NCBI GenBank assembly: GCA_030247555.1
Contig: JAOTSD010000005.1
Location: forward strand, 1 to 64,000
Direction of reading: 5' to 3'
DNA from: Siculibacillus sp.
Lineage (GTDB): Bacteria > Pseudomonadota > Alphaproteobacteria > Rhizobiales > Ancalomicrobiaceae
Length of the DNA stretch: 64,000 nucleotides
Below are positions 1 through 12,237 of the stretch, piece by piece. The notes beneath the pieces are model-generated. The model saw only the letters and a list, made by a program, of their open reading frames with translations, was not told where the DNA came from and searched no databases. Within the stretch, counting starts at the first letter, position 1; each line of letters begins with the position of its first letter. The position numbers and the translations under genes are program-made.

Positions 1-2
1 GT

Positions 3-65
3 CTTGACCGGCGAACTCCGGATCAGGCCTACTTCAACAACACGCCGCTCCTCGCGGCGGCATGA
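3..65 (+). CDS. IS3-type transposase, C-terminal tail (cut by window edge)
   Basis: The reading frame starting at base 3 gives LDRRTPDQAYFNNTPLLAAA and a TGA at 63-65. The RTPDQAYF stretch resembles the extreme C-terminus of IS3-family OrfB transposases, just after the integrase core. Only about 20 residues are visible, so the subgroup and the state of the rest of the element cannot be judged. The right end of the element should lie shortly downstream, between about 66 and 160, but no inverted repeat can be defined without the left end. It lies just beyond the end of guaA. Confidence 0.5.
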   Translation, partial: LDRRTPDQAYFNNTPLLAAA

Positions 66-168
66 AAGAGGCGGAAATCCACTCAACCGGACCGGGCCTG
101 ACTGTTCAAATCAGCGAGACCACCTCTTTACAAACACCCTTTGATATAACGGGAAGACAATGATGCGC

Positions 169-192
169 AAAAGTTCGCTAAACGCCGCGAAC
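169..192 (-). terminator. Possible intrinsic terminator of the gua operon
   Basis: On the minus strand GTTCGC pairs with GCGAAC across an 8-nt loop and is followed by four U. It sits directly downstream of the guaA stop. The stem is short (6 bp), so it is only a moderate candidate. Confidence 0.4.
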
Positions 193-201
193 GACATCAT
201 T

Positions 202-1767
<1,566 letters not shown>

Positions 1768-1864
1768 GGCGGGCTCCGGGGTCGGCGGACGGCGATCGGG
1801 GTTCGTCGCCCGGGGTTCTAGATCAGGCGAGCGACCGCGCCAAGCGGGCCGTCCGTCGATCGGG

Positions 1865-3175
1865 TCAATCCACGCGCTCGAGCACCGCGACGAAGAAGCC
1901 GTCGGTGTCGGCGGTGCGGGGGGTGAGGCGCAGTGCCGGGGTGCCCGGGGCACCGCGGCGGACGAAGGGGGCGAGACGGTCGCGCATCTCCGGCGCGAGG
2001 CGCGCCAGCGGATTGGCGATGCGCCAGCCGTCGTGGCGGGCGAGGAAGGCGACGACGCGGTCCTCGTCCTCTTCCAGCAGGACCGAACAGGTGATGTAGA
2101 CGATGCGGCCCTTGTGGGCGGCGAAGCGGACGGCGGCGTCGAGGACGTGGTCCTGATCCTTGGTGCGGGCCTCCAGCGCATTGGGGCGCAGGCGCCATTT
2201 GGCGTCGGGGCGGCGGCGCCAGGTGCCGGTGCCGGTGCAGGGGGCATCGACGACGACGACGTTCATCCGGCCCTCGAGATCGGCGAGGACGTCGCCCTTG
2301 GCGGGCGGGCGGATCTCGATGTTGGGAGCGCCGGCCCGCTCGATGCGGTCGCGGAAGTCGCCGAAGCGGCGCTTGTCGTTGTCGTGGGCGAAGATGCGGC
2401 CGTCGGCGCCGAGGGAGGCGGCGAGCGCCAGCGACTTGCCGCCGCCGCCGGCGCACAGATCGAGGATCTTGTCGCCGGGACGCGGCGCGGCGATCAGGGC
2501 GGCGATCTGCGAGCCCTCGTCTTGGATCTCGACGCGACCCTCCTGATAGGCGGCCTCGGAGGGGACGTGCGGCGGCTTGGCGGTCGGCCCGCCGTCGGGC
2601 AGGCGCAGGCCGAGGGGGGAGAGCGCCGTCTCGACGGCGCCGAGGTGGGCGAGTTCGGCGGCGACCTTGTGGCGGGTGCCCTTCAGGGTGTTGACGCGCA
2701 GGTCGAGGGGCGCGCGGCCGGCGAGCGCCCGGGCCTCGGTCACCGTCGCCTCGCCCCAGAGCGCGGCGAGGCTCGGGGCCAGCCATTCGGGGAAGTCGCC
2801 GAGCACGTGGTCGGGGGCGCCGGCGAGCGCCTCGGCCTCGTCGGCGGTGAGGCGTCGGCGCTCGTCGTCGGTGAGCGGCGCCGGGGCGTGCGGATGGGCG
2901 AGCGCCGCCTCGAGGCCGTCGAGGCCCCTGCCCCACAGTCGGGCGTAGGTGGCGAACACCGCGGCGCGGGCAGAGGCGTCGCCCATGATGTGGGCGTTGG
3001 TCGCCTTGCGGCGCAACGCGTCGAAGGCGAGCGAGCCGATGGCGAGGCGGTCGCCGGAGCCGGCGAAGCGATGGGCGAGGCCCCAGTCCTTGAGCGCGTC
3101 GGCGACCGGCCGCTTGTGCCGCTCGACGTCGTCGAGCACCTCGATCGCGGCCTGCAGCCGCCCGCCGTCCTTCAT
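1865..3175 (-). CDS. rsmB: RsmB/NOP-family rRNA cytosine-C5 methyltransferase
   Basis: S-adenosylmethionine-dependent RNA m5C methyltransferase, probably acting on 16S rRNA as RsmB does on C967. The 436-residue protein has an N-terminal NusB-like helical region (about 1-130), then a Rossmann methyltransferase fold with the SAM loop [10 protein letters not shown]. The two catalytic cysteine motifs are [10 protein letters not shown] and ITCSVL. The ATG at 3175 is preferred over 3193 because it has a GGAGAAAG ribosome site and overlaps the upstream stop as ATGA. Linkage of this gene with guaB and guaA is, as I recall, common in Rhizobiales. Specificity for C967 is inferred from family only. Confidence 0.88.
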   Translation of the reverse strand: MKDGGRLQAAIEVLDDVERHKRPVADALKDWGLAHRFAGSGDRLAIGSLAFDALRRKATNAHIMGDASARAAVFATYARLWGRGLDGLEAALAHPHAPAPLTDDERRRLTADEAEALAGAPDHVLGDFPEWLAPSLAALWGEATVTEARALAGRAPLDLRVNTLKGTRHKVAAELAHLGAVETALSPLGLRLPDGGPTAKPPHVPSEAAYQEGRVEIQDEGSQIAALIAAPRPGDKILDLCAGGGGKSLALAASLGADGRIFAHDNDKRRFGDFRDRIERAGAPNIEIRPPAKGDVLADLEGRMNVVVVDAPCTGTGTWRRRPDAKWRLRPNALEARTKDQDHVLDAAVRFAAHKGRIVYITCSVLLEEDEDRVVAFLARHDGWRIANPLARLAPEMRDRLAPFVRRGAPGTPALRLTPRTADTDGFFVAVLERVD

Positions 3176-3735
3176 GATCGGGTCTTTCTCCATTGGCGCC
3201 AGGCGACCATGGCGAGGCCGACGAGGAGCAGGCTCATGACGATGGTCACGGCGATCGACTTGGCCACGGTGTAGCGGCTGGCGGCGGCGACCGTCTCGGC
3301 GCCGATGCCGGCCGGGCCGAGGGCGAGGAGCACCGCGACCGAGGCGTTCTCGGCCCAGTCGAGCAGCGCCGTCGGGGCGGCGATCACCGTCGCCAGGCCA
3401 ATGGCGATCGGCCGCGTCAGACCGAGGCGGACGCCGACGAAGGCGAGGCCGAGGGCGAGCGTGAGGCCGTTCAGCGCCGGGAAGACCGCGTCGAGACGAT
3501 GCTGGACCTCGAGATACTCGGCCCGGCCGGCCGGGCCGAGCGCGGCGAGGAGGTCGCGGGCGGCGGCGAGGTCGTAACCGGCGGGGCGCAGGTCGAACAT
3601 GCGCGGATCGGCGCTGCCGGCGGCGGCGGCGATGGCCGCGAGATGCGGCAGGGTGACCAGCAACATCTGGGCGTAGACCACCGCCGTGGCGGTCAAGAGC
3701 ACCGTCGCCGCGAAGCGCAGGCCGCCGCCGCTCAT
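3172..3735 (-). CDS. Membrane protein of unknown function, copy 2 of a tandem pair
   Basis: A 187-residue protein with about four hydrophobic segments: one near residues 7-28, two around the centre, and one near the C-terminus before a basic tail (WRQWRKTRS). A polar, probably extracytoplasmic loop follows the first segment. It is a paralogue of the next gene upstream. Shared features are a PHLA motif after helix 1, (F)DxRxxGYD, ALGPxGRA, RLDxxFP and LLDxAENA. I do not recognise a named family. It overlaps the upstream gene by ATGA and the downstream rsmB by ATGA, so it is translationally coupled inside the gua operon. The acidic LLDWAENA motif in a membrane segment is the most likely functional feature. 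Confidence 0.75.
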   Translation of the reverse strand: MSGGGLRFAATVLLTATAVVYAQMLLVTLPHLAAIAAAAGSADPRMFDLRPAGYDLAAARDLLAALGPAGRAEYLEVQHRLDAVFPALNGLTLALGLAFVGVRLGLTRPIAIGLATVIAAPTALLDWAENASVAVLLALGPAGIGAETVAAASRYTVAKSIAVTIVMSLLLVGLAMVAWRQWRKTRS

Positions 3736-4271
3736 GGCGTGGTCCTCGCCCGCCGGCGCAGCAGCACGACGGCGACGCCGAGTGCGGCGATGGTCAGGCC
3801 GACGAGCGCCATCGACCACTTGCGGGTAGAATACCACGAGGCGCGGGCGACGAGGTCGGCGTCGACCGCCTCCGGGGCGCGGCGCAGCATGTCGCGGATG
3901 GCGGCGTTCTCGGCGAAGTCGAGGAGCGTCGGCACCGCCACCACCACGCAGGCGACGACGACCCGTCCGACGCCGTCGAACCCGGCCCAGCCGAGGATCG
4001 CGGCCAGCAGCCAGGAGAGCGCGACGAAGTAGAGGATCGGGAAGGCGGTGTCGAGGCGCAGTTGGACGGTGTCGTAGAAGGCGCGGCCGTCCGGACCGAG
4101 GGCCTTCAGGAAGGCGACGGCCTCGCCGTGGTCGTAGCCGGTGAAGCGGATGTCGAAGGGTTGGCCGCCGCCGTATCCGGCGAGATGCGGCACCGACCAG
4201 GCGAGCATGGTGGCAGAGACGGCGACCATGGCGACGGCGCAGACGAGAAGGCCGATCCTCGATGCGGACAT
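3732..4271 (-). CDS. Membrane protein of unknown function, copy 1 of a tandem pair
   Basis: A 179-residue protein with about four predicted transmembrane helices (near residues 5-25, 75-95, 105-120 and 150-170). A loop carries DIRFTGYDHGEA, and an LLDFAENA motif matches LLDWAENA of the following gene. The two proteins align along their length, so they are tandem duplicates. The ATG at 4271 is chosen because a GAGGGGAG ribosome site lies five bases upstream; an in-frame ATG at 4289 would overlap the MAPEG stop as TGATG. No named family is recognised. Its position between guaB and rsmB does not by itself suggest a purine role. Confidence 0.75.
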   Translation of the reverse strand: MSASRIGLLVCAVAMVAVSATMLAWSVPHLAGYGGGQPFDIRFTGYDHGEAVAFLKALGPDGRAFYDTVQLRLDTAFPILYFVALSWLLAAILGWAGFDGVGRVVVACVVVAVPTLLDFAENAAIRDMLRRAPEAVDADLVARASWYSTRKWSMALVGLTIAALGVAVVLLRRRARTTP

Positions 4272-4288
4272 GTCCACTCCCCTCGCCA

Positions 4289-4711
4289 TCACGCCCCGAC
4301 AACCGCGGCGGCGATCAGACCCGTCATGACGATCACCGCCGCGACACCGACGAAATAGGCCGGACCACGGAAGCGCAGCCGGTTCTTCCAGCAATGGGCG
4401 ACCGCATGGGCGATGCGGCTCACGGCGAAGATCCAGGCGCAGGCGACGAACACCGGGCTCGCCGCCTTCAGCCACAGCGCCAGCAGCACCAGGACGTAGA
4501 AGAGGACCGGCACCTCGAACTGATTGGAGAAGCTGTTCGAGGCGGCGCGGGCCTGCTTGGGCCAGCCCTCTTGCGAGAGCATGACGTCGCCGGTGATGGT
4601 GCCCGCCTGCACGGCGATCTTGCGGGCCTTCCCCAACCAGAAGCCGACGGCGATGGTCGTGACGATCTGGAGGAGGACGGCGAGGATCGCCAGGCGTTCG
4701 AGCGGGCTCAT
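4289..4711 (-). CDS. MAPEG-family membrane protein
   Basis: A 140-residue, four-helix integral membrane protein of the MAPEG fold (membrane-associated proteins in eicosanoid and glutathione metabolism). It shows the family pattern: helix 1 at the N-terminus, then the SNQFEVPVLFYVLVLLAL segment, then VSRIAHAVAHCW and a last helix in the C-terminal 25 residues. Some family members use glutathione to conjugate or reduce lipophilic substrates; bacterial substrates are mostly unknown. It starts six bases after the guaB stop, so it is co-transcribed with guaB. The family call is firm and any enzymatic role is inference. Confidence 0.85.
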   Translation of the reverse strand: MSPLERLAILAVLLQIVTTIAVGFWLGKARKIAVQAGTITGDVMLSQEGWPKQARAASNSFSNQFEVPVLFYVLVLLALWLKAASPVFVACAWIFAVSRIAHAVAHCWKNRLRFRGPAYFVGVAAVIVMTGLIAAAVVGA

Positions 4712-4717
4712 CGGACC

Positions 4718-6602
<1,885 letters not shown>

Positions 6603-6968
6603 ATGCTGGACAAGACGATCGTGTCGATCGGCCTCGCCGCGGCGCTCGCCGCCGCCGCCATGACCTCCCAGGCCCGGGCCGAGCCGGTCGCCGGCATCTT
6701 CGCCGCCGGCATCGTCCTCGGTACCGGCATCGCCTCGATGCACCACCGCCGCGACATCCACCATTCCGAGAGCGCCGTCGTGTGGGACCATGGCGTCCCG
6801 GGTTACCAGCGCCCGCGTCCGCTCCTCGTCTCCCACGCGCCCGCCGGATACGCGCTGGTCGAGGCGCCCGGGCCCGGGCGCCATCGCGTCTGCGCCCGAC
6901 AGGACCGCTACGACCGCCACGAACACTACATCGGTTCGCGCCGCATCTGCTGGATCGAGGCGCGCTGA
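6603..6968 (+). CDS. Small secreted protein of unknown function
   Basis: A 121-residue protein with a clear Sec signal peptide (about residues 1-26, MLDKTIVSIGLAAALAAAAM then TSQARA|EP). A mature region of about 95 residues follows, rich in His, Arg and Tyr. Two cysteines are present, near RHRVCARQ and SRRICWIE, probably forming a disulfide in the periplasm. The ATG at 6603 is chosen for the clean signal peptide; an in-frame ATG at 6561 would add a basic leader of 14 residues. The layout resembles small secreted proteins common in Rhizobiales, but I do not recognise the family. It converges with rlmE. Confidence 0.6.
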   Translation: MLDKTIVSIGLAAALAAAAMTSQARAEPVAGIFAAGIVLGTGIASMHHRRDIHHSESAVVWDHGVPGYQRPRPLLVSHAPAGYALVEAPGPGRHRVCARQDRYDRHEHYIGSRRICWIEAR

Positions 6969-6983
6969 GGCGCCCGCCCCGAC

Positions 6984-7005
6984 GGTGCGCTTCGCTCAGC
7001 GCACC
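6984..7005. terminator. Possible terminator hairpin between convergent genes
   Basis: GGTGCGC pairs with GCGCACC around an 8-nt loop, between the stops of the secreted-protein gene and rlmE. There is no U tract on either side, so termination is only suggested by position. Confidence 0.3.
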
Positions 7006-7015
7006 CGACCGCGCC

Positions 7016-7798
7016 TCACGCGTCCTTCAGCGCCGGCATCCAAGCGTGGGACTCGCGCGGGTCGTCGCCGTCGTCGGAACCGGTCGGCGTCTCGGAAGGA
7101 CCACGATAGCCCTTGGCGATGACGTAGAGCTCGGCCGAATCGGCGCGGCTCGCCGGCGGCTTGATGTGCAGGACCTGAGCGAAGTCGCGCTTCAGGTTGG
7201 CGAGCAACTCGTTCTCGGTACCGCCGCGCAACACCTTGGCGAGGAAATGGCCGCCCGGCTTCAGCACGGTACGGGCGAAGTCGATCGCCACCTCGCAGAG
7301 GTGCATGATCTTGAGGTGGTCGGTCTTCTTGTGACCGGTGGCCGGTGCCGCCATGTCTGAGAGCACGACGTCGGCCTTCTCGCCGCCGAGCGCGGCGACC
7401 AGCACGTCTGGCGCGTCGTCGTCGAGGAAGTTCTTCTGCAGGAAGACGACGCCCGACAGCGTCGCCATCTCGAGGTAGTCGATGCCGACGACGCGCGGCG
7501 CCTCGTCCGACGACTTCACCCGAGTGGCGGCCACCTGGCACCAGCCGCCCGGGGCGCAGCCGAGGTCGACGACCCGGTCGCCGGGCTTCAGCAGGTGGTA
7601 CTTGTCGTCGATCTCGATCAGCTTGTAGGCGGCGCGCGAGCGCCAGCCCTCCTTCTTGGAGAGGGCGACGTAGGGGTCGTTGAGCTGGCGCGCGAGCCAG
7701 CGGGCCGAGGAGGCGGTGCGGCGCTTGGCCGTCTTCACCTTGACCTTGAGGGCACGCGGCGCGCCGCCGCCCTTGCCGCCCTTGCCGGTGTCGCTCAT
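7016..7798 (-). CDS. rlmE: 23S rRNA (uridine-2'-O)-methyltransferase
   Basis: Methylates the 2'-OH of U2552 in the 23S rRNA A loop during late 50S assembly, using SAM (FtsJ/RrmJ family). The 260-residue protein has a basic, disordered N-terminus (about 1-45). The SAM motif is DLGCAPGGW, the catalytic Asp lies in [11 protein letters not shown] and the catalytic Lys in KVLRGG; together these give the K-D-K-E arrangement. A short acidic C-terminal tail follows. The ATG at 7798 overlaps the upstream ppx stop as ATGA. The pairing of a Ppx/GppA gene with rlmE is, as I recall, seen in other Rhizobiales. Confidence 0.93.
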   Translation of the reverse strand: MSDTGKGGKGGGAPRALKVKVKTAKRRTASSARWLARQLNDPYVALSKKEGWRSRAAYKLIEIDDKYHLLKPGDRVVDLGCAPGGWCQVAATRVKSSDEAPRVVGIDYLEMATLSGVVFLQKNFLDDDAPDVLVAALGGEKADVVLSDMAAPATGHKKTDHLKIMHLCEVAIDFARTVLKPGGHFLAKVLRGGTENELLANLKRDFAQVLHIKPPASRADSAELYVIAKGYRGPSETPTGSDDGDDPRESHAWMPALKDA

Positions 7799-9426
7799 CG
7801 CTCGTGTCCCTCGTCCATCGGCCGGCGCGGCCAACGTTGCGGCCGGCGCCAGACGCCGTCGCCGATCATCAACTCGGTCAGCATGCCCTCGCGCAGGCCG
7901 CGGTCGGCGACGCGCAGACGTTCGCAACGCCAGCGTCGGCGGATCGCCTCGAGGATGGCGCAGCCGGCGAGCACCAGATCGGCGCGATCGCCACCTATGC
8001 AGGGGTTGGCGACGCGATCCTCGAACTCCATGGCGAGCACCCGCTCGATCATGTTGCCGACCTCCTCGTCGGAGAGCCAGGTGCCGTCGACCCGGCGGCG
8101 ATCGTAACGCTTCAGGCCGAGATGGACGCCGGCGAGCGTCGTCACCGTGCCGGAGGTGCCGAGCATGTGATAGCTGCCGGAGACGAGGCGCTCGGCGAGC
8201 GGCGACCATTCCGCCAGCGCAGCGAGCAGGCCGTCGACGTCGGCGACCATGTCCTCGAAGGTTTCGCGACCGACGGCGACACCACCGTGACGCTCCGAGA
8301 GGGTCACCACCCCGACCGGCAGCGAAGTCCAAGCGCGGATGTGGCGGGTGGGGTCGCCGCCGGTGCGGCGGCCTTCGCCGAATTCCATCCAGACGAGTTC
8401 CGACGAACCGCCGCCGATGTCGAAGAGCAGCACGCCATCGGAGGCCCAGTCGACGAGGCTGGCACAACCGGTGACGGCGAGGCGGGCCTCGGTCTCGCGG
8501 GTGAGGATCTCGAGCGTCAGACCGGCCTCGCGGCGGACGCGCTCCAGGAACTCGACGCCGTTCTCCGCCGCCCGGCAGGCTTCGGTGGCGACGAGGCGGG
8601 TGCGGACGATGCCGCGGGCGTCGAGCTTGGCGCGGCAGACGCGCAGCGCATCGATGGCGCGGTCCTGCGCCGCCTCCGACAGGCGGCCGGTGCGGGAGAG
8701 CCCCTCCCCCAGCCGGACGATGCGCGAAAACGCGTCGACGACGCGGAAGCCTTGACGCCAGGGTTCGGCGACCAGCAGTCGGCAGTTGTTGGTGCCGAGG
8801 TCGAGCGCCGCATAGAGCGGCCCGCCGGCGCGCGGTCGCCCGGGTTCGACGTGGGGCACGTGGTGCCCGGGCTCACGGTGGCGCCCGCCGGGATGATGCC
8901 GCCGCCTGAGCGACGGCTCGTCGGCGCGGCGCGGATGCGCCCGATCGTGGGAGCCGGCTTCGTTCGCCGTCGGCTCGGGCTCGCCGGAAGGTTCCGGGTG
9001 CGGCACATCGATCGAAGGACCCCGCGGCGGAGCCGGTGGGGGCGCGGGTTGACCGGGACCCCCGGCGGGCGACGCCCGATCCGGACGCGGTGCATCGCCC
9101 GGAGACGGCGCACCACGATCGGCGACCGGTGGCGCGGACGCAGAAGCTCTGCCCGTCCCGGCGGGGACGGGTTTGGCCACGGAGGCCCAGCGTGTCCGTT
9201 TGCCCCGACGCTTACGCCGCCGGCGTTTGCCGGGTGGCGCGGAGCGGTCGGAGGGGGTTGGACGACCCGCCTCCGGCGGCTCGTCGCCTCGCCTCCCCAA
9301 GTCTTCATCCTCGCACCGGCAGGCGGGATGTCGATCCCGCGCGGCGCCCCAGAGTTTCGTGTTGACGACCACTCTACCAGTGCTGCGACGGCTGACAAGC
9401 TTCGTGAAGGCGAGCGCGCTCGTCAC
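7795..9426 (-). CDS. ppx: Ppx/GppA-family exopolyphosphatase
   Basis: Actin-fold phosphatase that hydrolyses polyphosphate or pppGpp. The catalytic domain starts at about residue 205 with [19 protein letters not shown]. It has the phosphate loops [11 protein letters not shown] and [12 protein letters not shown] and the likely catalytic Glu in [11 protein letters not shown]. It lacks the long C-terminal HD domain of E. coli Ppx, so it is a short-type enzyme. Before the domain lies an unusual extension of about 200 residues, rich in Pro, Arg and Gly with a [11 protein letters not shown] block, probably disordered. The start is uncertain: the ATG at 9426 is the only ATG before the domain, and a GTG near 9363 is an alternative. 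It is coupled by ATGA to rlmE. Confidence 0.82.
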   Translation of the reverse strand: MTSALAFTKLVSRRSTGRVVVNTKLWGAARDRHPACRCEDEDLGRRGDEPPEAGRPTPSDRSAPPGKRRRRKRRGKRTRWASVAKPVPAGTGRASASAPPVADRGAPSPGDAPRPDRASPAGGPGQPAPPPAPPRGPSIDVPHPEPSGEPEPTANEAGSHDRAHPRRADEPSLRRRHHPGGRHREPGHHVPHVEPGRPRAGGPLYAALDLGTNNCRLLVAEPWRQGFRVVDAFSRIVRLGEGLSRTGRLSEAAQDRAIDALRVCRAKLDARGIVRTRLVATEACRAAENGVEFLERVRREAGLTLEILTRETEARLAVTGCASLVDWASDGVLLFDIGGGSSELVWMEFGEGRRTGGDPTRHIRAWTSLPVGVVTLSERHGGVAVGRETFEDMVADVDGLLAALAEWSPLAERLVSGSYHMLGTSGTVTTLAGVHLGLKRYDRRRVDGTWLSDEEVGNMIERVLAMEFEDRVANPCIGGDRADLVLAGCAILEAIRRRWRCERLRVADRGLREGMLTELMIGDGVWRRPQRWPRRPMDEGHER

Positions 9427-9743
9427 AAGGGCGAGGACCGACGGAAATGCGCGGCGATTCCGCCGGCGGAGCGGATGTGCCGGTCCGCAAGAGATCCTCG
9501 GGCGGGCGCGACGAGACCGTCTCCAAGATCACGACGTGAGATGCCTCACGCCGGCCCGAGCACGTGGGAGGCGAAGACGGACGGCTCCCTCCGGGCTCGC
9601 CGCGCGCGAAAACCGTGTCCCGACCGCCGGGGTGGAACCGGCGTCGAACCGCGTGCGAGCGAATTCGACACGAGGCTTGAAACCCGTCCGACGATCGGTT
9701 AGACGGATGCCCATCGGCGACGAGCGTCACGCGCTCGGCCCGC
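9427..9743. other. Intergenic region upstream of ppx and tRNA-Gln
   Basis: About 315 bp. It should contain the ppx promoter on the minus strand and the tRNA promoter on the plus strand near its right end. I see no supported gene, repeat or clear hexamers. Open frames here have no protein-like content. Confidence 0.5.
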
Positions 9744-9817
9744 TGGGGGATAGTTCAACGGTAGAACTGCGGACTCTGACTCCGTCAATCTTGGTTCGAA
9801 TCCAGGTCCCCCAGCCA
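9744..9817 (+). tRNA. tRNA-Gln (anticodon CUG)
   Basis: A complete cloverleaf of 74 nt including an encoded CCA. The acceptor stem TGGGGGA pairs with TCCCCCA and the D stem GTTC pairs with GAAC. The anticodon stem GCGGA/TCCGT encloses CTCTGAC, giving anticodon CTG, which reads CAG (Gln). The T arm CTTGG/CCAGG encloses TTCGAAT. The discriminator is G. A recombinase fragment begins 173 bp downstream in the same orientation, so the 3' half of this tRNA is the probable integration site. Confidence 0.95.
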
Positions 9818-9990
9818 ATTCCTCGCAAGCCCTTGAAACGAAACGATTTCTGAGAAGCGATTCTCGGGCTTTCGGCGTTTCATTGCCGGTCCACCGGTTG
9901 GTCCACGAACGGGTCCACACGACCCCGAACCGATCCGGGCAGACTGAGAGGACGACACTCGAATGACCTGGAGATCGGCTCGGATCCCCA

Positions 9991-10974
9991 ATGCCCGGCG
10001 TCGTCACGCGCCCCGCCAAGAAGCCTCTCTTCAGACGTCGGGTCCCGAAGGACCTTGTGTCTTGCTTCCCCACCGCTGAAATCGTGAAGAGCCTCGGCAC
10101 GGGCTCGGCAGCGGACATCCGTCGGCGAGCATCTCATGCGCGGGCTCTGACGGAGATGCTGTTCATGGAAGTGCGCGCCGACCCGACCCTCACCCCCGCC
10201 GACGTTCGAACCCTGACCGACGTCTATCTCGCCGACCTCGACCGACTCGATCGGCGAGATCGGGGGACGCTCCCCTTCGCGCTCACTCCGGCCGGCGGCG
10301 ACCGCACCGCTCAGATCCGTTTTCACGAAAAGGTGGCAGCCGGTGCCATCGATCGCCAATTCGAGGTCGGCGGGATCCTCGACCCGGAAGCTGTCTGCCG
10401 GATCGCCCACGAGGTGGGTATCGAGATCGATGTCGGCTCGCCGCTGGAGGTCGAGATCAACGCGGCACTCTCGTGTGCCTACGCTCGGTTCCATGCGGAG
10501 AAGGCGGAGCGCCTGCGGCGAGACGCACGCGTCGGCGACCGCGGATGGATCGACCGTGGCCTGAAGGCAGTCGGCTTGCGCGAGCGCGAGCTTCCCGAGA
10601 TGGCCGACAAGGTTCACGGGTTCGAGAAGCCCGATCTCGATCCGACTGTGCCGAAGGCATATCCGTCTGCAGCGGCGCCGGCGGCGCCGGCATCCACCTC
10701 CTCCGCGGAAGACATCGCCCATGCATTGTCGGCGGCGATCGAGACGCTGGCGGATCGTCTCGCGAATTCGTCTCCGAACAAAGTCGCGAATGACGATACA
10801 AGACCGGCGACGATCGCCGTGCCCGTCGAGGCATCAGCGTCGGTCGCGGTGCTCTGGAAGCGCTTCGTCGAGTTCAAGATCGACAAGGCGCAGGAATGGA
10901 AACGTTCGCGCCGCCAAGAACTGCAGGGGTCGATCGCTCTTTGGCAATGGCTGGGTGAGCCTAGTTTGCTGTGA
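9991..10974 (+). pseudogene. Tyrosine recombinase (phage-type integrase), N-terminal fragment
   Basis: A 327-residue fragment. Its N-terminus (about 14-50) has the RRRVPKDL...VKSLGT pattern of the DUF6538-type head found on many tRNA-targeting integrases of alphaproteobacteria. The C-terminal part (LWKRFVEFKIDKAQEWKRSRR) is the beginning of the core-binding SAM-like domain. The catalytic domain with its Arg-His-Arg-Tyr residues is missing: the frame runs into the left end of the IS element at 10965 and stops at once. The remainder is not found beyond the IS. It is therefore a disrupted, non-functional gene next to its likely tRNA-Gln target. Confidence 0.8.
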
Positions 10975-10980
10975 CCCCCG
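10965..10980 (+). repeat. Left terminal inverted repeat of the IS
   Basis: TTTGCTGTGACCCCCG; matches the reverse complement of the right end with one mismatch. Confidence 0.8.
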
Positions 10981-11030
10981 CATTTCGGTCCATCTGACGC
11001 TAGAGTCCGGCCCATCGAGAGGACCGGACT

Positions 11031-11297
11031 ATGAAGCGATCGAGGTTCACGGAAGAGCAGATCATCGGCGTGCTGCGTGAGCAGGAGGCCGGCGCGAAGA
11101 CTGCCGACCTGTGCCGGCGGCACGGAATCAGTTCGGCGACGTTCTACGCCTGGAAGGCGAAGTTCGGCGGCATGGAAGTCTCCGAGGCGAAGCGGCTGAA
11201 GGCGCTCGAGGAGGAGAACGCCAAGCTGAAGCGCCTGTTGGCCGACGCCATTCTCGACACCTCCGTTCTGAAAGACCTGCTGGCAAAAAAATGGTGA
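11031..11297 (+). CDS. IS3-family transposase OrfA
   Basis: An 88-residue DNA-binding subunit. The N-terminal helix-turn-helix covers about residues 5-50 ([36 protein letters not shown]). A leucine-zipper-like helix ([18 protein letters not shown]) mediates multimerisation. The frame ends in KKW and TGA immediately after an A7 run. Ribosomes that slip by -1 on this run would make the OrfAB fusion transposase, while non-slipping ribosomes make this regulator. The ATG at 11031 gives the usual [11 protein letters not shown] start. Confidence 0.92.
   Translation: MKRSRFTEEQIIGVLREQEAGAKTADLCRRHGISSATFYAWKAKFGGMEVSEAKRLKALEEENAKLKRLLADAILDTSVLKDLLAKKW
11285..11291 (+). promoter_or_regulatory. A-AAA-AAA slippery heptamer for -1 frameshifting
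   Basis: Seven consecutive A, phased as A AAA AAA in the OrfA frame, precede TGG TGA. Slipping back one base enters the OrfB frame at ATG GTG ACG. This is the standard IS3-family arrangement for producing the fused transposase. Confidence 0.75.
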
Positions 11298-12217
11298 CGC
11301 CCGCCGCCGTTCGGGAAGCCGTCGCCCATGTCCTGCGCGAGCACGACGTGAGCGAGCGGCGGGCGTGTTCCATCGTCGGTGCCGACCGGTCGACCATCCG
11401 TTACCACTCCCGGCGGAACGACGACGCGCTGCTGCGTGGTCGTCTGCGGGAACTGGCGACGGAGCGGCGACGGTTCGGTTATCGGCGCCTCCACATCCTT
11501 CTGCGACAGGAGGGCCACGTCGTGAACCACAAGCGGACCCAACGGCTCTACCGCGAGGAAGGGCTGTCGGTTCGCCGGCGCCGTTGCCGTAAGCGGGCCA
11601 TTGGAACCCGTGCGCCTATGGTCGTCGAAGCGCGTCCCAACGCGCGTTGGTCGCTCGACTTCGTCCACGATCAGATGGCGTCCGGGCAGCGTTTCCGGGT
11701 GCTCAACGTCATCGACGACGTGACGAAGCAGTGCCTTGCGGCGATCCCAGACACGTCGATCTCCGGCAAACGGGTCGCGCGTGAGTTGACGACGCTCATC
11801 GCCAGGTACGGCAAACCGAAGCTGATCGTCAGCGACAACGGGACCGAGTTCACGTCGAACGCGATCCTGCTGTGGGCGCGGCAGAGCGCCGTCGAGTGGC
11901 ACTACATCGCGCCTGGCCGTCCGATGCAGAACGGCTTCTGCGAGGCCTTCAACGGGCGGATGCGCGACGAACTCCTCAACGAGACGCTGTTCCGCGACCT
12001 CGACCATGCCCGGTCGGCACTCGCCCGCTGGGTCGTCGACTACAACGATCACCGTCCGCATTCCGCGCTCGGCTATCTGACGCCGAGGGCATTCGCATCG
12101 ACCTTCACCGCAACGGACGATCGGCTGCGCAACCTTGGCCAGCTTCGCCGATCGACCGTTGTTCACCCGGCGCAACAGCGCCAAACTCGCCCCAGGACTC
12201 TGGCCTCAGCTGGATGA
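11291..12217 (+). CDS. IS3-family transposase OrfB (DDE integrase core)
   Basis: A 308-residue catalytic part, starting at the ATG inside the slippery site if translated alone. A HTH_21-type segment (about 45-95, [16 protein letters not shown]) precedes the rve integrase core. The catalytic triad is visible: Asp123 in WSLDFVHDQ, Asp182 in [11 protein letters not shown], and Glu218 in [19 protein letters not shown], about 35 residues after the second Asp as expected. The C-terminus has the usual [15 protein letters not shown] motif. It appears intact, so the element may be active. Confidence 0.93.
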   Translation: MVTPAAVREAVAHVLREHDVSERRACSIVGADRSTIRYHSRRNDDALLRGRLRELATERRRFGYRRLHILLRQEGHVVNHKRTQRLYREEGLSVRRRRCRKRAIGTRAPMVVEARPNARWSLDFVHDQMASGQRFRVLNVIDDVTKQCLAAIPDTSISGKRVARELTTLIARYGKPKLIVSDNGTEFTSNAILLWARQSAVEWHYIAPGRPMQNGFCEAFNGRMRDELLNETLFRDLDHARSALARWVVDYNDHRPHSALGYLTPRAFASTFTATDDRLRNLGQLRRSTVVHPAQQRQTRPRTLASAG

Positions 12218-12221
12218 GAAA

Positions 12222-12237
12222 CGGGGCTCACAGCAAA
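12222..12237 (-). repeat. Right terminal inverted repeat of the IS
   Basis: CGGGGCTCACAGCAAA; the inverse of the left end with one mismatch. Confidence 0.8.

Larger units (their letters stand above)
10965..12237 (+). mobile_element. IS3-family insertion sequence, about 1.27 kb
   Basis: Bounded by imperfect terminal inverted repeats whose outer 16 bp match with one mismatch (10965-10980 and 12222-12237). Further similarity runs inward to AGAGTCC on both sides. It encodes OrfA and OrfB in overlapping frames with an A7 slippery run. Size, two-frame structure and DDE residues fit the IS3 family; the subgroup (possibly IS407-like) is not certain. No target-site duplication is visible: flanks are CCTAG on the left and GGCAG on the right. 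It sits inside the integrase gene. Confidence 0.88.

Noticed and set aside
9551..9700. A possible tRNA-like or repeat sequence before tRNA-Gln
   Set aside because: No cloverleaf could be folded and no second copy is visible.
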